Source: Kalmusia sp. IMI 367209 (Eukaryota > Ascomycota > Dothideomycetes > Pleosporales > Didymosphaeriaceae). From it: 64,000 nt of DNA. Below the pieces are notes generated by a model. It did no database searches. It saw only the letters and a list, made by a program, of their open reading frames with translations, and was not told the DNA's origin. The stretch covers positions 2,046,001 through 2,110,000 of the forward strand of contig JAPEUQ010000004.1 in the NCBI GenBank assembly GCA_027946365.1, read 5' to 3'. The position numbers and the translations under genes were made by a program. Every line of letters begins with the position of its first letter. Position 1 is the stretch's first letter. This document shows, one piece after another, positions 34,019 to 44,304 of this stretch.

Positions 34019-35266
34019 TCACAGGACCACCCATTCCACACCAACGAGCCACTTTTCGGCCTTCTCCCCAACGCCAACACGCACATCCCAGATAGGCGCT
34101 CTCACACCCACCACGCCACCTTGTCTGATACGAACACCGCCTTTCCCTCGCGCCCCGCCTTGCCCTGCAAGCATAATCTTGATCTCTGCATGGTCATCTT
34201 GATATCCTTCGGACGAGATCAAAGTAGGAGCTCTTGACGCGTTGTAAAGTCCCGCATCAGTGTTTCCACGCACAAACACCACACCGCCGGGCCAACACTC
34301 CGTTTCCGTGTCGTCACTGCCTCGGCCACCCGTTACACCAATAACCCTAACCTTGATTCGCACGCCTTCCTCTTTGTCTCTTCCCCACACCACGGCTGAG
34401 TTTGTAACTGCAGTGTACCCTGTACTAGCCGTCTCGTGAATCCATGATTGCAATGTAGAGGCCATACCATCCGGTATATACTTTCCGGTTTTGCGACTCG
34501 GCGAGAAAGTCTCAGGGAGCGGAGTGGCGGACTTGGTGGGAGATGGCGACGTTCGTGGAAGAATGAAATGGGGTCGAGAATTTGATTGGCAGTCGGACAG
34601 GGAAATGGACGTATTGTCGAAGACGGGAGGTCGGGGAGCTGGGACTTTGAAACGGTGCGACACAGGCGATGGTATCTGCGGCGAAGATAGTTCGTGTGGT
34701 GTAGGCGGGTCAGAACGAGCATGTGTCGGAGAAGTGGGAATGTGTGGCGACACGCGACGCCGTTTATTGCGCTCCTCAATAACGAACAGGATTTCTTCTT
34801 CCTCTTCTTGGTCCATTCGTCCTTCATCTTCTTCGAGTACCGACGGCTCGACGCTCGGCACAACGTTGTAGGCATAGTGAGCCTCTGCATTTGCAGAAGA
34901 CGACGGAGATGTTGAATCGATGCTTTCCACTCTACTCAGCTTAGGCAATGGCAGCCTCGGTCTCGGTGTATTCTGAGTGTACGCTCCCTCATCATGAACT
35001 TGATCTCTGACTGTCCTTCGTTCTCCGATGTTTGGTGTCTTCGGCGAGACAAGAGGTGCGACCACAAACCGCTTCGCCGGTGTCACCCGCCTTGGCTCGT
35101 CACCATCGTCGAGAGTATGTCGTAGAGGAAACGCTGTCGATCTAGGCGTCTGAGCTGAGGCCACATGGCGTAGGCCTGATGGCGGCTTCGGCTTAGGTTT
35201 CGCTTTCTGCGTTGCAGGTGGGGCCGGGGCGAGGAAGCGATGCGGTGAGGGCGTGTGGAGCGGCAT
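34019..35266 (-). CDS. conserved fungal hypothetical protein with a C-terminal beta-rich domain
   Basis: Intronless, 415 aa from the ATG at 35266. The first 270 residues are low-complexity, rich in Pro, Ser and Arg, with short basic patches (NKRRRVSP) and an acidic run (DQEEEEEILFVIEE), which suggests a disordered, possibly nuclear region. Residues about 270-415 look folded: IPDGMASTLQSWIHETASTG, then alternating strands VRIKVRVIGVTGG, VVFVRG, IKIMLAGQG, GGVVGVRAPIWDVRVG and KWLVGVEWVVL. The strand pattern around GxxVGIRxPxW is reminiscent of an OB-fold-like module, though this is only an impression. Intact reading through the whole length and a normal ATG support a real gene. No function is assigned. 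Confidence 0.75.
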   Translation of the reverse strand: MPLHTPSPHRFLAPAPPATQKAKPKPKPPSGLRHVASAQTPRSTAFPLRHTLDDGDEPRRVTPAKRFVVAPLVSPKTPNIGERRTVRDQVHDEGAYTQNTPRPRLPLPKLSRVESIDSTSPSSSANAEAHYAYNVVPSVEPSVLEEDEGRMDQEEEEEILFVIEERNKRRRVSPHIPTSPTHARSDPPTPHELSSPQIPSPVSHRFKVPAPRPPVFDNTSISLSDCQSNSRPHFILPRTSPSPTKSATPLPETFSPSRKTGKYIPDGMASTLQSWIHETASTGYTAVTNSAVVWGRDKEEGVRIKVRVIGVTGGRGSDDTETECWPGGVVFVRGNTDAGLYNASRAPTLISSEGYQDDHAEIKIMLAGQGGARGKGGVRIRQGGVVGVRAPIWDVRVGVGEKAEKWLVGVEWVVL

Positions 35267-35764
35267 TGTCTTATAACCATTTTATTGAGAGCATCATCCG
35301 CACATATACATGGCGCTATGGGTGCTGCGAATGCGCAAAGCGAGGACGGCGTGTCGAATGCATAGCCGTTATGGCCATCTTCCAGTCGGGTGTGAAGCGC
35401 CATGACGCGAGGCAAGACATGACGCGCTATCACGAGCAAGCGCTAACCGCATTTGGCCTCCGTTTGCATGTGCTTCTAAAGCGACATATAGAATCCTCGC
35501 ATTTGAACGGGCTATAGGTCGTACATCAATCCCTAAATCGCAAGGAGCAACATATAAAAAGGGAAGCAATGTTTAAGCATTGTCGGGACAATATGCAGAG
35601 CTCGCAAAAACCCTAACCTCTCTCGTCGCAGATAATAACTTCATATACTTTGTAGTAGGTAGCCCTGCGGTGTGTTGCTAGAGTTGATGGTACGAAATTG
35701 ATTAGAACAGGAATCTAGATGAAATTGGTACGAGAATTCGGTAATGTCTGGAGAACTTGTGACC
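35267..35764. other. intergenic
   Basis: Short frames on both strands near 35212-35569 are shadows of each other. Nothing is supported. Confidence 0.4.
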
Positions 35765-38176
35765 TTATTTCAGAGTAATCCGCGTCTTGCGTCGCTCACA
35801 ACGCTCCCATGCTCCACACTGGATAGTTGCGAGACCTCGTCGTTCCGCCCATTGTTTGCCATGATCCCGTTCCAATAACATCACATGTAGGAGACTACAA
35901 TTTGGTTTCCGACAGTAGATGTTATCAGTGTAACCTCGAAGAAGAGCTCGCGCGCCCGACCCACGTGCCTGAGTCTCGCACATGGGACAAACAACCGCGG
36001 ACAAAAGCACTAAATCGTACCGTGGGTGGGTATCTCTCATTGACACTTGAGTGACAGTCCAGAAGCAAGCGTACATGATCCCGCACCACTTGCCTTCAGG
36101 ATGCATCCGCATTTTCGCATGCCCAGTTTTCGAGTCGCGCTCGCCGACATAAAAAGGCTGGACACTGATTACTTCAGCATCGAAATGAATAATACCGTGC
36201 CCATATCCTAGAGAATAAGCAGTGCTATCTTGAATTTGGTCTTCCTGTTTCATCCGTACGATGGAGCGAACGGAATTTTCGGACGTGTCGGGAATTCCAT
36301 AAGACGTTTTAACATTCTCGAGCTTACTTGTTAGACTTGAATCTGGCTTTCGGTTCACGGTCGAAAGTCCCTTGATCATAAAATCGTGGAGAAACAGTGG
36401 TCCGTTGTAATGACTGGCCTTTGTTTTCCATCCTGCCCATGACCAGCTAGGGAAGTCATCGTCGCGTTCAGTGAGGTGATCGGGAACACATATTTCGTTC
36501 CACAACAAGCAAAAGTCCAGCAAATACTCAGGAAACCCTCCAGTTGTATGACCCGGCAGTGACGTTGTCAGTGCGGCTAAAAGACCAAAGAATGCGTTGA
36601 GCTTGTCCTTTGGAAAACTCAATTTACGAGTGGCAATTGGTGCACAAGATATGTGTATGCTGCCATTTTGAGTTGCCACCCATGTGAATTCACCGAAAAG
36701 TCTCCGTTGGCGAGTTTATGATGGCCAGCAAAAGTATCTGTGGTCTTTGGATTTGCCAAACAGAAAGGATCTAACATTGTATGCACCTGGGTGTTACTCC
36801 CACCCGCAAGATCTGGGGAAAGTAATGTGATGTTCTTGGCATCACAGTGGAAAATCCCATGTTGACAGTAGAAATATGTCAAATGGTTTGTAAAGTAGAG
36901 ACGTCGATAAGATAGGAGACGCTCTTGGAATGTCCAAGCTCTTCGCTCATATGTGGATTGGCGCAGCATGTGCAACAAGCTTGGTGGATATGTCCTCAGC
37001 GAAATTATATGCTCATTCCCTGGATTATTCCCTACATGTTTAGCAAACCATTCGCAGATAAACGGCATTCTTGGGTTTCCCACAGTCCCTGGTATGGCTT
37101 GTGTGGTGTCCGCAGCTGACAGGTCAACTAATGTTACCAGAGCACTGCTGTATATCACATCCATATGCGAAATGTTAAGGTGCCTTTCAGTTTCGTTATC
37201 TTGTTCGATGCTGAGTCGATCGACCCACACATACCTCTCCCCAATGCGTTTCACGACTTCCATGGCGCTCGTTATAGCCGATGGAAGTTTGAAACGCTCT
37301 AAGTGTAAAGCTCCGGGACATTCCAATTCACTACGATTCGAAACAAGTAGCTCGAGTCCTGGAATACATCCCCAGACATAGCTCAAAGCAACATATCGAC
37401 CATAGGATGTTATTTTGACGAGACATTGTACTTGCACATCCACCACAGTCAAATCAAGTGAAGCGGCTTCGAAAACTTTTCTAGCTGTGGAAAGTGGTCT
37501 TCTGACTGAAACGGAGTCTTCCGCTTCATTTTTATCATGCAGCAAATTGTATGTCACATGATCCTCTTCCGTTGAAAACGTTCGATGAGCTTCTTGTGAG
37601 GGGATAGCATGTCTTCCTCGAATTTCCGGGTGTCCGCTTCTACAACTTTCGATCCAAGAGGTATACAATTCCGGAATCAGTGGATTATCAGCCAAATCTG
37701 AAAAATCAATTTCATCTCCAATAATACTTCCATGGTAGTTTTGATGATCATCGTACAACCGTGCGATTCTTGTCTCCACGTTGACTTCCAAATGGTACAG
37801 AACTTGCTCATACTGAGCGTATATATGCTTTCGTGCTGGGATATTAGCAGTCATCTCTGATCTAAAAGACATAAAACCAAGGGCCAGCCGACACAGAATG
37901 CATTTGCGTAATCGGTGAAGGTTGTAAACATTTCCTAGTGAGAAAATGTATGGAGTCTTCCACCCATAGGGAATACGCTTATCCGTGGGTAGAAGCGCAT
38001 GTATGACCCCCTTACACCCATCGCAGATGGAGGAATAGTCTGTATCCTTTTCGAAGAGTGCTCCGTTGATTTTGTATTCGTCCTATGTCCCGTCAGCCCA
38101 GCCGCGACTCCGTCATTTCATTTCATGCGCTCACCGAACTGTGATTCCAATATGAGCGCCTTTTTTTGTTGGCCAT
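35765..38176 (-). pseudogene. HET-domain (heterokaryon incompatibility) gene with one frameshift
   Basis: The first exon is 38176-38135 (MANKKRRSYWNHSS). After a 52-bp intron (GTGAGC...GCTGAC...ATAG, 38083-38134) the second exon begins DEYKINGALFEKDTDYSS. It has two CxxC pairs (CDGC, then CILC) and the HET motifs: YVALSYVWG, ERYVWVDRLSIEQDN, YSSALVTLVDLSAAD and RRAWTFQERLL. The frame ends at 36619, but HET-like sequence resumes in the next frame from about 36640 (TRKLSFPKDKLNAF, DDFPSWSWAGW) and runs to 35765. The break at 36633-36640 fits one missing base. HET proteins trigger non-self cell death after hyphal fusion, and broken alleles are common in the family. Whether this is a real null allele or a sequence error is open. 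Confidence 0.78.
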
Positions 38177-38920
38177 GATAATGCGCCGAGCACATCTACC
38201 GTCACTGAAAGGGCCTTGTACCTAGGCGGTTTGGTCGCAATGCAACAAGTCCGTGTCAGTGAAGGCTGCGCGCGTGTATAATCAAGGCACAATTGGAGCA
38301 GTCACGCCAGGCTCAACAAGGAAGCAGTTTAGGCAACTGCATGGCAAGGCTGGAGACGTCAAAATATTTTCGCGTTCAACGAATAAATATATCCCTTTGT
38401 CGAAGATACTCGAAGCTTTTTGCCTTTTGCAAGGTATGAATATAACGTGCGGTGCATTGATACACCCACAACTAACTCATAGCGTCACCCGAAGCGCTTG
38501 CTGTCCTTTCTCGGTTTCCGTGTGTCACATTCAGAACAGAGATATTCGCCTACATACACAACGATAAGCCATCGCTATGCAATGATTCAGTCTTTTCAAA
38601 ATCATCCGGGAGGCAGTAGCGTGCCCCTGTTAAAGTACATGACTCAAAAGTGCTATGCTTATCCTCTCCCCAACCGTGGTCTTTTGGCAAAAACGAGATC
38701 TGTAGTTCATGAAATATCGAAACTATATAAAACTTGGAAAAATAATACTAATCACTTAGCTAAAGCTGAATAATCATCAGTTTTATACATAATTGATAGC
38801 TCAACAGCACTTTGAGCTCAATACTCAGTTTGGGAGCGGATGTTCTAGCGTAAGAGCGCCAGCCTCATTCAGACCTTGATGGCTACCAATAGCCTTAGTC
38901 ATTCATAGCTTCCTACTACG
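38177..38920. other. intergenic
   Basis: No supported gene between the HET gene and maleylacetate reductase. Frames at 38253-38773 have no motif. Confidence 0.4.
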
Positions 38921-40129
38921 CTATAAATCCACCCTAGCATCTTCCCCAGCCCAAGCCCTCCTAATCAATTCCCGAACCTTGCTATGCTCAATCTCTCGTG
39001 GATTCCAATACGGTTTCGAAACCGCAATGTCTACTGCACGATCGATATCCTCTTCCTTCATTCCATACGCCTTCAAACCCTTCTCTACATTTAATTTCTG
39101 TAACAACACGTTCAAACCATACACTGCATCTTTCCCATTGCAGTCTGGCAACACTGTGACCAGCTTTTTCATAGTGTCAGGCACCGCTGGTGCATTGTAT
39201 GCAAGTGCGTGTGGCAAGACTATCGTGTGCGTTTCTGCGTGCGGGAGATTGAAACTGCCGCCTAGCGTGTGGCAGAGCTTATGGTGCAACGACATGCCCA
39301 CAGCGCCAAGACAGGTACCGCAGAGCCAGGCGCCGTATAGCGCAGATGAGCGCGCGACTTTTGACTGTGAATCAGCCATGACCCGTGGGAGTGCCGTAGA
39401 TAGTGCTCGTATGCCTTCCTGGGCTAGTAGCTCAATGATAGGGTTTCCATTTTGCGCATATAGGGCTTCAACCGCGTGTGCAATGGCATTGACACCTACA
39501 ACTCGGGACACCAAGTCAGCGAGAGTCATTCGGCGGAGATGAGTACCTATGTATGCCTCAACCCAGCGGAAGAGATGTTATCTTCACGGTGCTAAGATGC
39601 ATCTAGTTTGTACCCGGCCCTACGCACCACTCGTTGCTGTCAGGGATGTAGGGAGCGTGAGAGTTAAATCAACATCGTAAATCACAGTCCCCGGCAGAAT
39701 GCTTGCATCTGAGCGGGTCTCTTTTCGTCCGCTGGCCGTTTCGCCTAGGATTGGCGTGACTTCGCTGCCAGCATATGTCGTAGGAATTGCGATGTGGTAG
39801 AGCCCTGTCCGTGTGCTGATGGCTTTGCCTAGACCTATTGTACTACCCCCTCCGATTGATATTACCGAATCGGCACCGGACTCTCGTGCTATCTTGATTG
39901 CCTTTTCCGTGATATCGATTGGGGTGTGCATGGTAGCGTCGGTGAAGACACTAGAAAATTTACCATCAAGGATCCTGCCAATATCAGCAGCTTGTAAAGC
40001 CTGATGTGGAGTGGAAAGGATAAGTGGGTTGCATCTGTTCAACCTGAAAAGCTCGGAGGGTAATTTAGAAATCGTTCCGCTGCCAAAACTAATGTGAGCA
40101 GGGTTGCTGCTGTACACGAATGTTGCCAT
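38921..40129 (-). CDS. maleylacetate reductase
   Basis: Reduces maleylacetate to 3-oxoadipate with NAD(P)H, the last step before the beta-ketoadipate pool. Exons on the minus strand 40129-39628 and 39495-38921, joined over a 132-bp intron (GTGCGT...TTGTAG), give 358 aa, the family length. It belongs to the iron-containing alcohol dehydrogenase fold: SIGGGSTIGLGKAI (about 91-104) for the nucleotide, PTTYAGSEVTPI (about 116-127), NAIAHAVEALYA at the splice junction, and HHKLCHTLGG and LPHAETHTIVLPHALAYN in the metal-binding C-terminal half. It is divergent from hydroxyquinol dioxygenase with 275 bp between the starts, so substrate production and consumption are probably co-regulated from one promoter containing a dyad at 40243-40262. 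Confidence 0.95.
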
Positions 40130-40242
40130 GATGGTGAAATAGACTTGATTGTTGTTTTTGAACTTTAATACCAATTTTGGCTTCAATGATATGTCTACAT
40201 CAAAAACGTCGTGCTGGATTACTAAGCCGGAAGAGCTATAGA

Positions 40243-40262
40243 GCGGCAAATACCTTAGCCGC
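40243..40262. promoter_or_regulatory. candidate QutA operator, reductase/dioxygenase promoter
   Basis: GCGG-CAAATACCTTAG-CCGC. It lies between the divergent maleylacetate reductase (ATG 114 bp away) and hydroxyquinol dioxygenase (ATG 143 bp away). It matches four similar dyads elsewhere in the cluster. Confidence 0.7.
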
Positions 40263-40404
40263 ACTTCCCCACGTCATACGTCTTTCAATCAATTGGTCAG
40301 ATCATGACGACGTGACACTAGGCGTTCGGCAGTAATTTTCGAAGATATCATTGGCGATGTATATCCAATCTACCCTTTACTGCAGATATACTACTAAAAT
40401 CACC

Positions 40405-41409
40405 ATGGCGGAAGCAATTGCAACCCAGAAAGCACTTTCACTGAAAGACCTTACCATTGACAACATCACCGGAAACGTTCACGCCATCAATGCGAACTGC
40501 GCCGACCGTCGCCTCAAGTTCCTTCTGCAGCGCCTTGTAACACACTTACATGACTTCGCACGCGAGACTCGCCTCAGTACATCTGAATGGGAAGGTGCAA
40601 TCCAATTTCTCACCCAAGTTGGTCAGATCTGTAGTCCCGTGCGTCAAGAATTCATCCTGTTATCTGACGTACTCGGCTTGTCTCTACTCGTGGACTCGAT
40701 CGATCATCCCAAGCCACCTGCCTCAACCGACGGTACAGTGTTAGGCCCATTCCACACACATGAAGCTGTTCACGAGCCAAATGGCGCGTTGATATCGCAT
40801 GACGAGGACGGCGAGCCCATGTTGGTTATCTGCACTGTTAAAGATACAGCAGGCAGACCGATTCCTGGAGTCAAGATTGATGTTTGGGAAACAGACTCGA
40901 AAGGATTCTATGACGTGCAGCACGCAGATCGAAAGGGTCCAGATGGGCGTGCCGTGGTAGAAAGCGATGAAAACGGCGAGTTCTATTTCAAAGCTATTGT
41001 ACCTGTCCCATACCCGATTCCGCACGACGGCCCTGTAGGCAAGCTGCTCCAGAAACTTAATCGTCACCCGTACCGACCCTCACATTTTCATTTCCTGTTC
41101 GATAAACCTGACTATGACCGACTCATTACGGCTCTTTATCTGAGAGGCGATCCGTATGAGAGGACGGACGCAGTGTTTGGGGTGAAGGAGTCGCTAATTG
41201 TAGATTTGAAGAATGTTTCGGACTATAACGGATTAGCAGAGAAGCATGCGGTTAGGCCTGAAGCAAAACTGATGCAGTATGATTTCGTGCTCGTTAGTAA
41301 GCAAGAGGCGGATGAGCTGCGACACAAGCTTGCGTTGGAGGCTTTAGAGAAACAAGGGATTGAAGGGGTCACGGTGATTGATGGAATGTTGGTACCTGAT
41401 GTAGATTGA
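40405..41409 (+). CDS. hydroxyquinol 1,2-dioxygenase (intradiol ring cleavage)
   Basis: Cleaves hydroxyquinol (1,2,4-trihydroxybenzene) between its 1,2-hydroxyls to give maleylacetate. The ATG at 40405 gives 334 aa; an in-frame ATG at 40357 would add 16 residues of unlikely sequence. The N-terminal helical dimerisation domain (about 10-105) precedes TVLGPFHTHEA, which is typical of hydroxyquinol and catechol intradiol enzymes. The four Fe(III) ligands of the family are visible as Tyr169 (GFYDVQ), Tyr203 (VPYPIPHDG), His227 and His229 (RPSHFHF). Assignment to hydroxyquinol rather than catechol rests on overall likeness and on the adjacent maleylacetate reductase, whose substrate is exactly this enzyme's product. 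No introns. Confidence 0.93.
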   Translation: MAEAIATQKALSLKDLTIDNITGNVHAINANCADRRLKFLLQRLVTHLHDFARETRLSTSEWEGAIQFLTQVGQICSPVRQEFILLSDVLGLSLLVDSIDHPKPPASTDGTVLGPFHTHEAVHEPNGALISHDEDGEPMLVICTVKDTAGRPIPGVKIDVWETDSKGFYDVQHADRKGPDGRAVVESDENGEFYFKAIVPVPYPIPHDGPVGKLLQKLNRHPYRPSHFHFLFDKPDYDRLITALYLRGDPYERTDAVFGVKESLIVDLKNVSDYNGLAEKHAVRPEAKLMQYDFVLVSKQEADELRHKLALEALEKQGIEGVTVIDGMLVPDVD

Positions 41410-41940
41410 ATGCCACCACACCGAGTAATGGAAGTTCCACGATTATTACTTCATAACAACATATATCTGGAACCGCTCCCATGGATTCATTAAGCTCTCC
41501 GAATCCTCACTCCGTGTTATAGCACAGCCAGAATAGTCTTCATGGTTTGATACACGCGCACATTTTGTCTACTTCGATCCAAGGCACTGTAACTATCATA
41601 GTATCAACTATGACGTCAACCTATACTCGCCCTTGGCGAGCTACCCACGTGTTGGCGCGTACGACAGAGGAAGTTCAAATCGGCAAATGTCTTCTCCGCC
41701 GTTCATACGATCCCGCACTTCATACCCTACTAGATGCGGAAACACCCCGCACCCCGAAATCAGGGTGTTAATCAACAGATGAGTCAATTTTCGGGAGATA
41801 CTGTGTGTGATAAATCCTAGTGCTGCAAGGTACAGCTCCCCGGTTTTTGCAGCATTTATACACCCTGCGCTTTTTTACAGACTTTTTTTATACATCCAAA
41901 CTTTAAAAACATCTATTCCATCCATTCAAGTCGGATCAGA
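41410..41940. promoter_or_regulatory. promoter region of the shikimate/quinate dehydrogenase-like gene
   Basis: No gene is supported here (the frame at 41547-41771 lacks motifs). It contains the dyad at 41680-41699 and a T-rich/TATA stretch just before 41900. Confidence 0.5.
41680..41699. promoter_or_regulatory. candidate QutA operator
   Basis: TCGG-CAAATGTCTTCT-CCGC, 242 bp upstream of the ATG at 41941. It keeps the CGG-N12-CCG spacing, AAA and CTT core of the other cluster dyads. Confidence 0.6.
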
Positions 41941-42864
41941 ATGTCTACGAACCGCATAGTCGCTTCAAACTCAGAAGCCAGAAACCTCCACCTAGTCGGC
42001 ATTAATGTAACCCACTCCATTGCACCCTCGATGCACAATCACATCGCTCGTTCCCTTGGCCTCCCTTGGACCTTCTACGCTACCGAATGCCCCTCGTTAT
42101 CCGACATCATGGCCCTAGCGCGCGACCCCAAAACTGCCGGCCTAGTCGTCACCATGCCGTATAAGAACACCGTTATGCAGCACCTGGACGGACTCGATGA
42201 GCTGGCCGTCCAAATTGGCGCCTGTAACAACGTGTACCGCGATCTGAAAGACCCTACAAAGCTAAGGGGTACTAACACAGATTGGCTGGGCATTAGGGGG
42301 TGCCTGCTTGAGGGCGGAGAAGTGGTGAGCCAAAAGCCGGCTCTAATCGTAGGAGCTGGAGGTGCGAGTCGCGCTGCAGTTTACGCTCTGCACACGACGT
42401 TCCACGCTTCGACGATTTACATATTGAATCGCGACGATGCGGAAGTTGAGGCTCTACTCCTAGATACTAAGCGCCTCTCTACACCCCCAATGATTGTGCA
42501 TGTCAAGACTCCTGAGCAGGCGCAGGGGCTCGCAACGCCATACTACATCGTTGGCACAGTGCCGGACTTTGAGCCTACGACAGCTGAAGAGCTGGCTGTC
42601 AAGGCGTCACTGAACGTTTTCCTGGAAAGAAACGATAAAGGCGTATTGTTGGATATGTGCTTCAAGCCGCGGCGGACGAGGATGATCAAGAAGGCGGAAA
42701 AGGATGGGTGGTCCTGCGTAGAGGGGACACATGTGATTGGGTATCAGATTGAGGAACAGTATCGGCTTTGGGCTGGAGAGGAGAAAGTTTTGGGTTTAGA
42801 TGGGGAGGGGGCGAGGAATGTGTTGTCAGTGGAGGCAGAGAAAGCAGCTGGAATCAACTTTTAA
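41941..42864 (+). CDS. shikimate/quinate dehydrogenase-like protein 1
   Basis: 307 aa, intronless. Catalyses NAD(P)-linked interconversion of quinate/dehydroquinate or shikimate/dehydroshikimate if active. The substrate-binding domain has GINVTHSIAPSMHNH (about 20-34) and the catalytic lysine block VVTMPYKNT (Lys75) with Tyr where most relatives have His. The partner Asp is in GTNTDWLGI (Asp114). The NAD(P) fold has GAGGASRAA (about 138-146). ACNNVYRD replaces the usual A-V-N-T-V block. These departures suggest a quinate/shikimate dehydrogenase of the fungal catabolic group (QutB-like) or a diverged relative rather than a biosynthetic enzyme. Its position in the quinate cluster supports a catabolic role. 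Confidence 0.88.
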   Translation: MSTNRIVASNSEARNLHLVGINVTHSIAPSMHNHIARSLGLPWTFYATECPSLSDIMALARDPKTAGLVVTMPYKNTVMQHLDGLDELAVQIGACNNVYRDLKDPTKLRGTNTDWLGIRGCLLEGGEVVSQKPALIVGAGGASRAAVYALHTTFHASTIYILNRDDAEVEALLLDTKRLSTPPMIVHVKTPEQAQGLATPYYIVGTVPDFEPTTAEELAVKASLNVFLERNDKGVLLDMCFKPRRTRMIKKAEKDGWSCVEGTHVIGYQIEEQYRLWAGEEKVLGLDGEGARNVLSVEAEKAAGINF

Positions 42865-42955
42865 AAGACACTTAGTCGTAGCTCCCACTTCTGTAGGCGC
42901 TTAGCCAGGCCGAATCAGGTTTAATTTCATACTTCGGAGCATGCCTCAATGCTGA

Positions 42956-43981
42956 CTACGCATTCAAGCGAAGCCGCTGCACAAATTTCTTCCACGCTTC
43001 GATGCCTCTTCTCGCATGTTCCCCTGGGACGTGCTCTCCCTCTTCATTCATTGTTCTTGAGAATAGTTCCATAGATACCCAACCCTTATACCCGAGCCCC
43101 TCGATGATTGCCCTAGCGACATCTTCAGAAGGAAGATATGCTCCCCTGTCTGTTTCGTACATGTACGCTCTTGCATTTCTCGACCAGTTCATCCTAGCCG
43201 GATTACCGTCCACATGATACGGGTGCCCATTGACAAGAGGTTTCTCCATCCGCTCCGCATCAACAACCTGGATGTAGAATACCTTTTCGAGATCAACATC
43301 ACAAACTAATCGCTTGAGCGAGGCGGCCAGATCGGCATCCGCGTCAGGCATCTTGCCTGTTGGGGATGTAGGGTCTCCCCAAACGCGGCCAGCGATGTTG
43401 AAGGTATCGAGACACAGACCAAAGTTAGGCCTGTTCACCTTCTGTAGGACTGCGTATGATTTCTCCCATGTGTCGATGTGTGTGCTCCAGCAGAGGGCCT
43501 CATAAGCAAAGCGGATGGGAGGATCCTCTTTGATTCCGAGATCTGCTAGTTCGATAAGGTCGCCAGCAATCACGTCGAGATCGCTCGTTAATTGATCTGA
43601 TGGGAGGAAGTTGGCTGGGATCTGTATGGTGTTTGTCCCTAAATGTTTGGCGATCTTGAACCAAAGTTTGATCTTTTCAATGAGACGAACATGCTGGTCT
43701 CGATCAAGAAGACCTTCATAAAAGAGAAAAGGCTGTAGGCTGATTATAGTGATACCAAGCTCGTCGAGAATCTTTCTTGCATTTTGAGCAGCTGAGAGGA
43801 TTTGATCGTTATTAGGGTCATCGACGTTATGCAATTGCTTCGCCAAATAATCGAGGTCCTCATAGAAAATTTCGATGCCCTGGAAACCATATCTGGCGGC
43901 TTCCCGCGCTTTTGTCGCGAAATCGTGGAGCCAGGCGCGACCGAGGGACGCAGAGAATAGAGCAGGACGAAAGTCGGACAT
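42956..43981 (-). CDS. qutC: 3-dehydroshikimate dehydratase
   Basis: Converts 3-dehydroshikimate to protocatechuate, the step that commits quinate/shikimate carbon to aromatic catabolism. 341 aa, intronless, ATG at 43981. It has the TIM-barrel xylose-isomerase-like fold, with an N-terminal ASLGRAWLHDFATKAREAAR and the family segment RYGFQGIEIFYEDL. Acidic and polar residues expected to hold the divalent metal lie in IRFAYEALCW, FGLCLDTFNIAGR, VFYIQVVDAER and WVSMELFSR. Length and motifs match QutC/Qa-4. A TATATA box sits about 40 bp upstream (44020-44025, minus strand) and a candidate operator lies at 44131-44150. Confidence 0.94.
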   Translation of the reverse strand: MSDFRPALFSASLGRAWLHDFATKAREAARYGFQGIEIFYEDLDYLAKQLHNVDDPNNDQILSAAQNARKILDELGITIISLQPFLFYEGLLDRDQHVRLIEKIKLWFKIAKHLGTNTIQIPANFLPSDQLTSDLDVIAGDLIELADLGIKEDPPIRFAYEALCWSTHIDTWEKSYAVLQKVNRPNFGLCLDTFNIAGRVWGDPTSPTGKMPDADADLAASLKRLVCDVDLEKVFYIQVVDAERMEKPLVNGHPYHVDGNPARMNWSRNARAYMYETDRGAYLPSEDVARAIIEGLGYKGWVSMELFSRTMNEEGEHVPGEHARRGIEAWKKFVQRLRLNA

Positions 43982-44130
43982 GATAGGCTAACAGCAAAGC
44001 AAGCAGAAGATCAAGAGTGTATATAGACCCGATAAGACAGAATCAAATGGCGACACGAGGGTTTGGGTCAAATACAAACAGTATGATGGTGGGTGGAGCT
44101 GCTGAGATTAGTGACGCCATAGTTGAGAAA

Positions 44131-44150
44131 GCGGGAAAATGCATTACCGC
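44131..44150. promoter_or_regulatory. candidate QutA operator, qutC promoter
   Basis: GCGG-GAAAATGCATTA-CCGC, 150 bp upstream of the qutC start. The inner 16 bases match 12 positions of the Qa-1F/QutA consensus as I remember it (GGRTAARYRYTTAYCC). Confidence 0.7.
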
Positions 44151-44304
44151 TCGGTCGAAATTGCTCATTGGATGTAGCTTTCCGCTCCTTTAGCGAAGAA
44201 TCATGTCAAAAATGTGTCTAAGCTAGTAGCTGAATCGTTCATGATACCTAAGTGCTTCATAAAGTCGGGTGGATTGGCGGACCTATGCATCATTAACGTT
44301 GATC

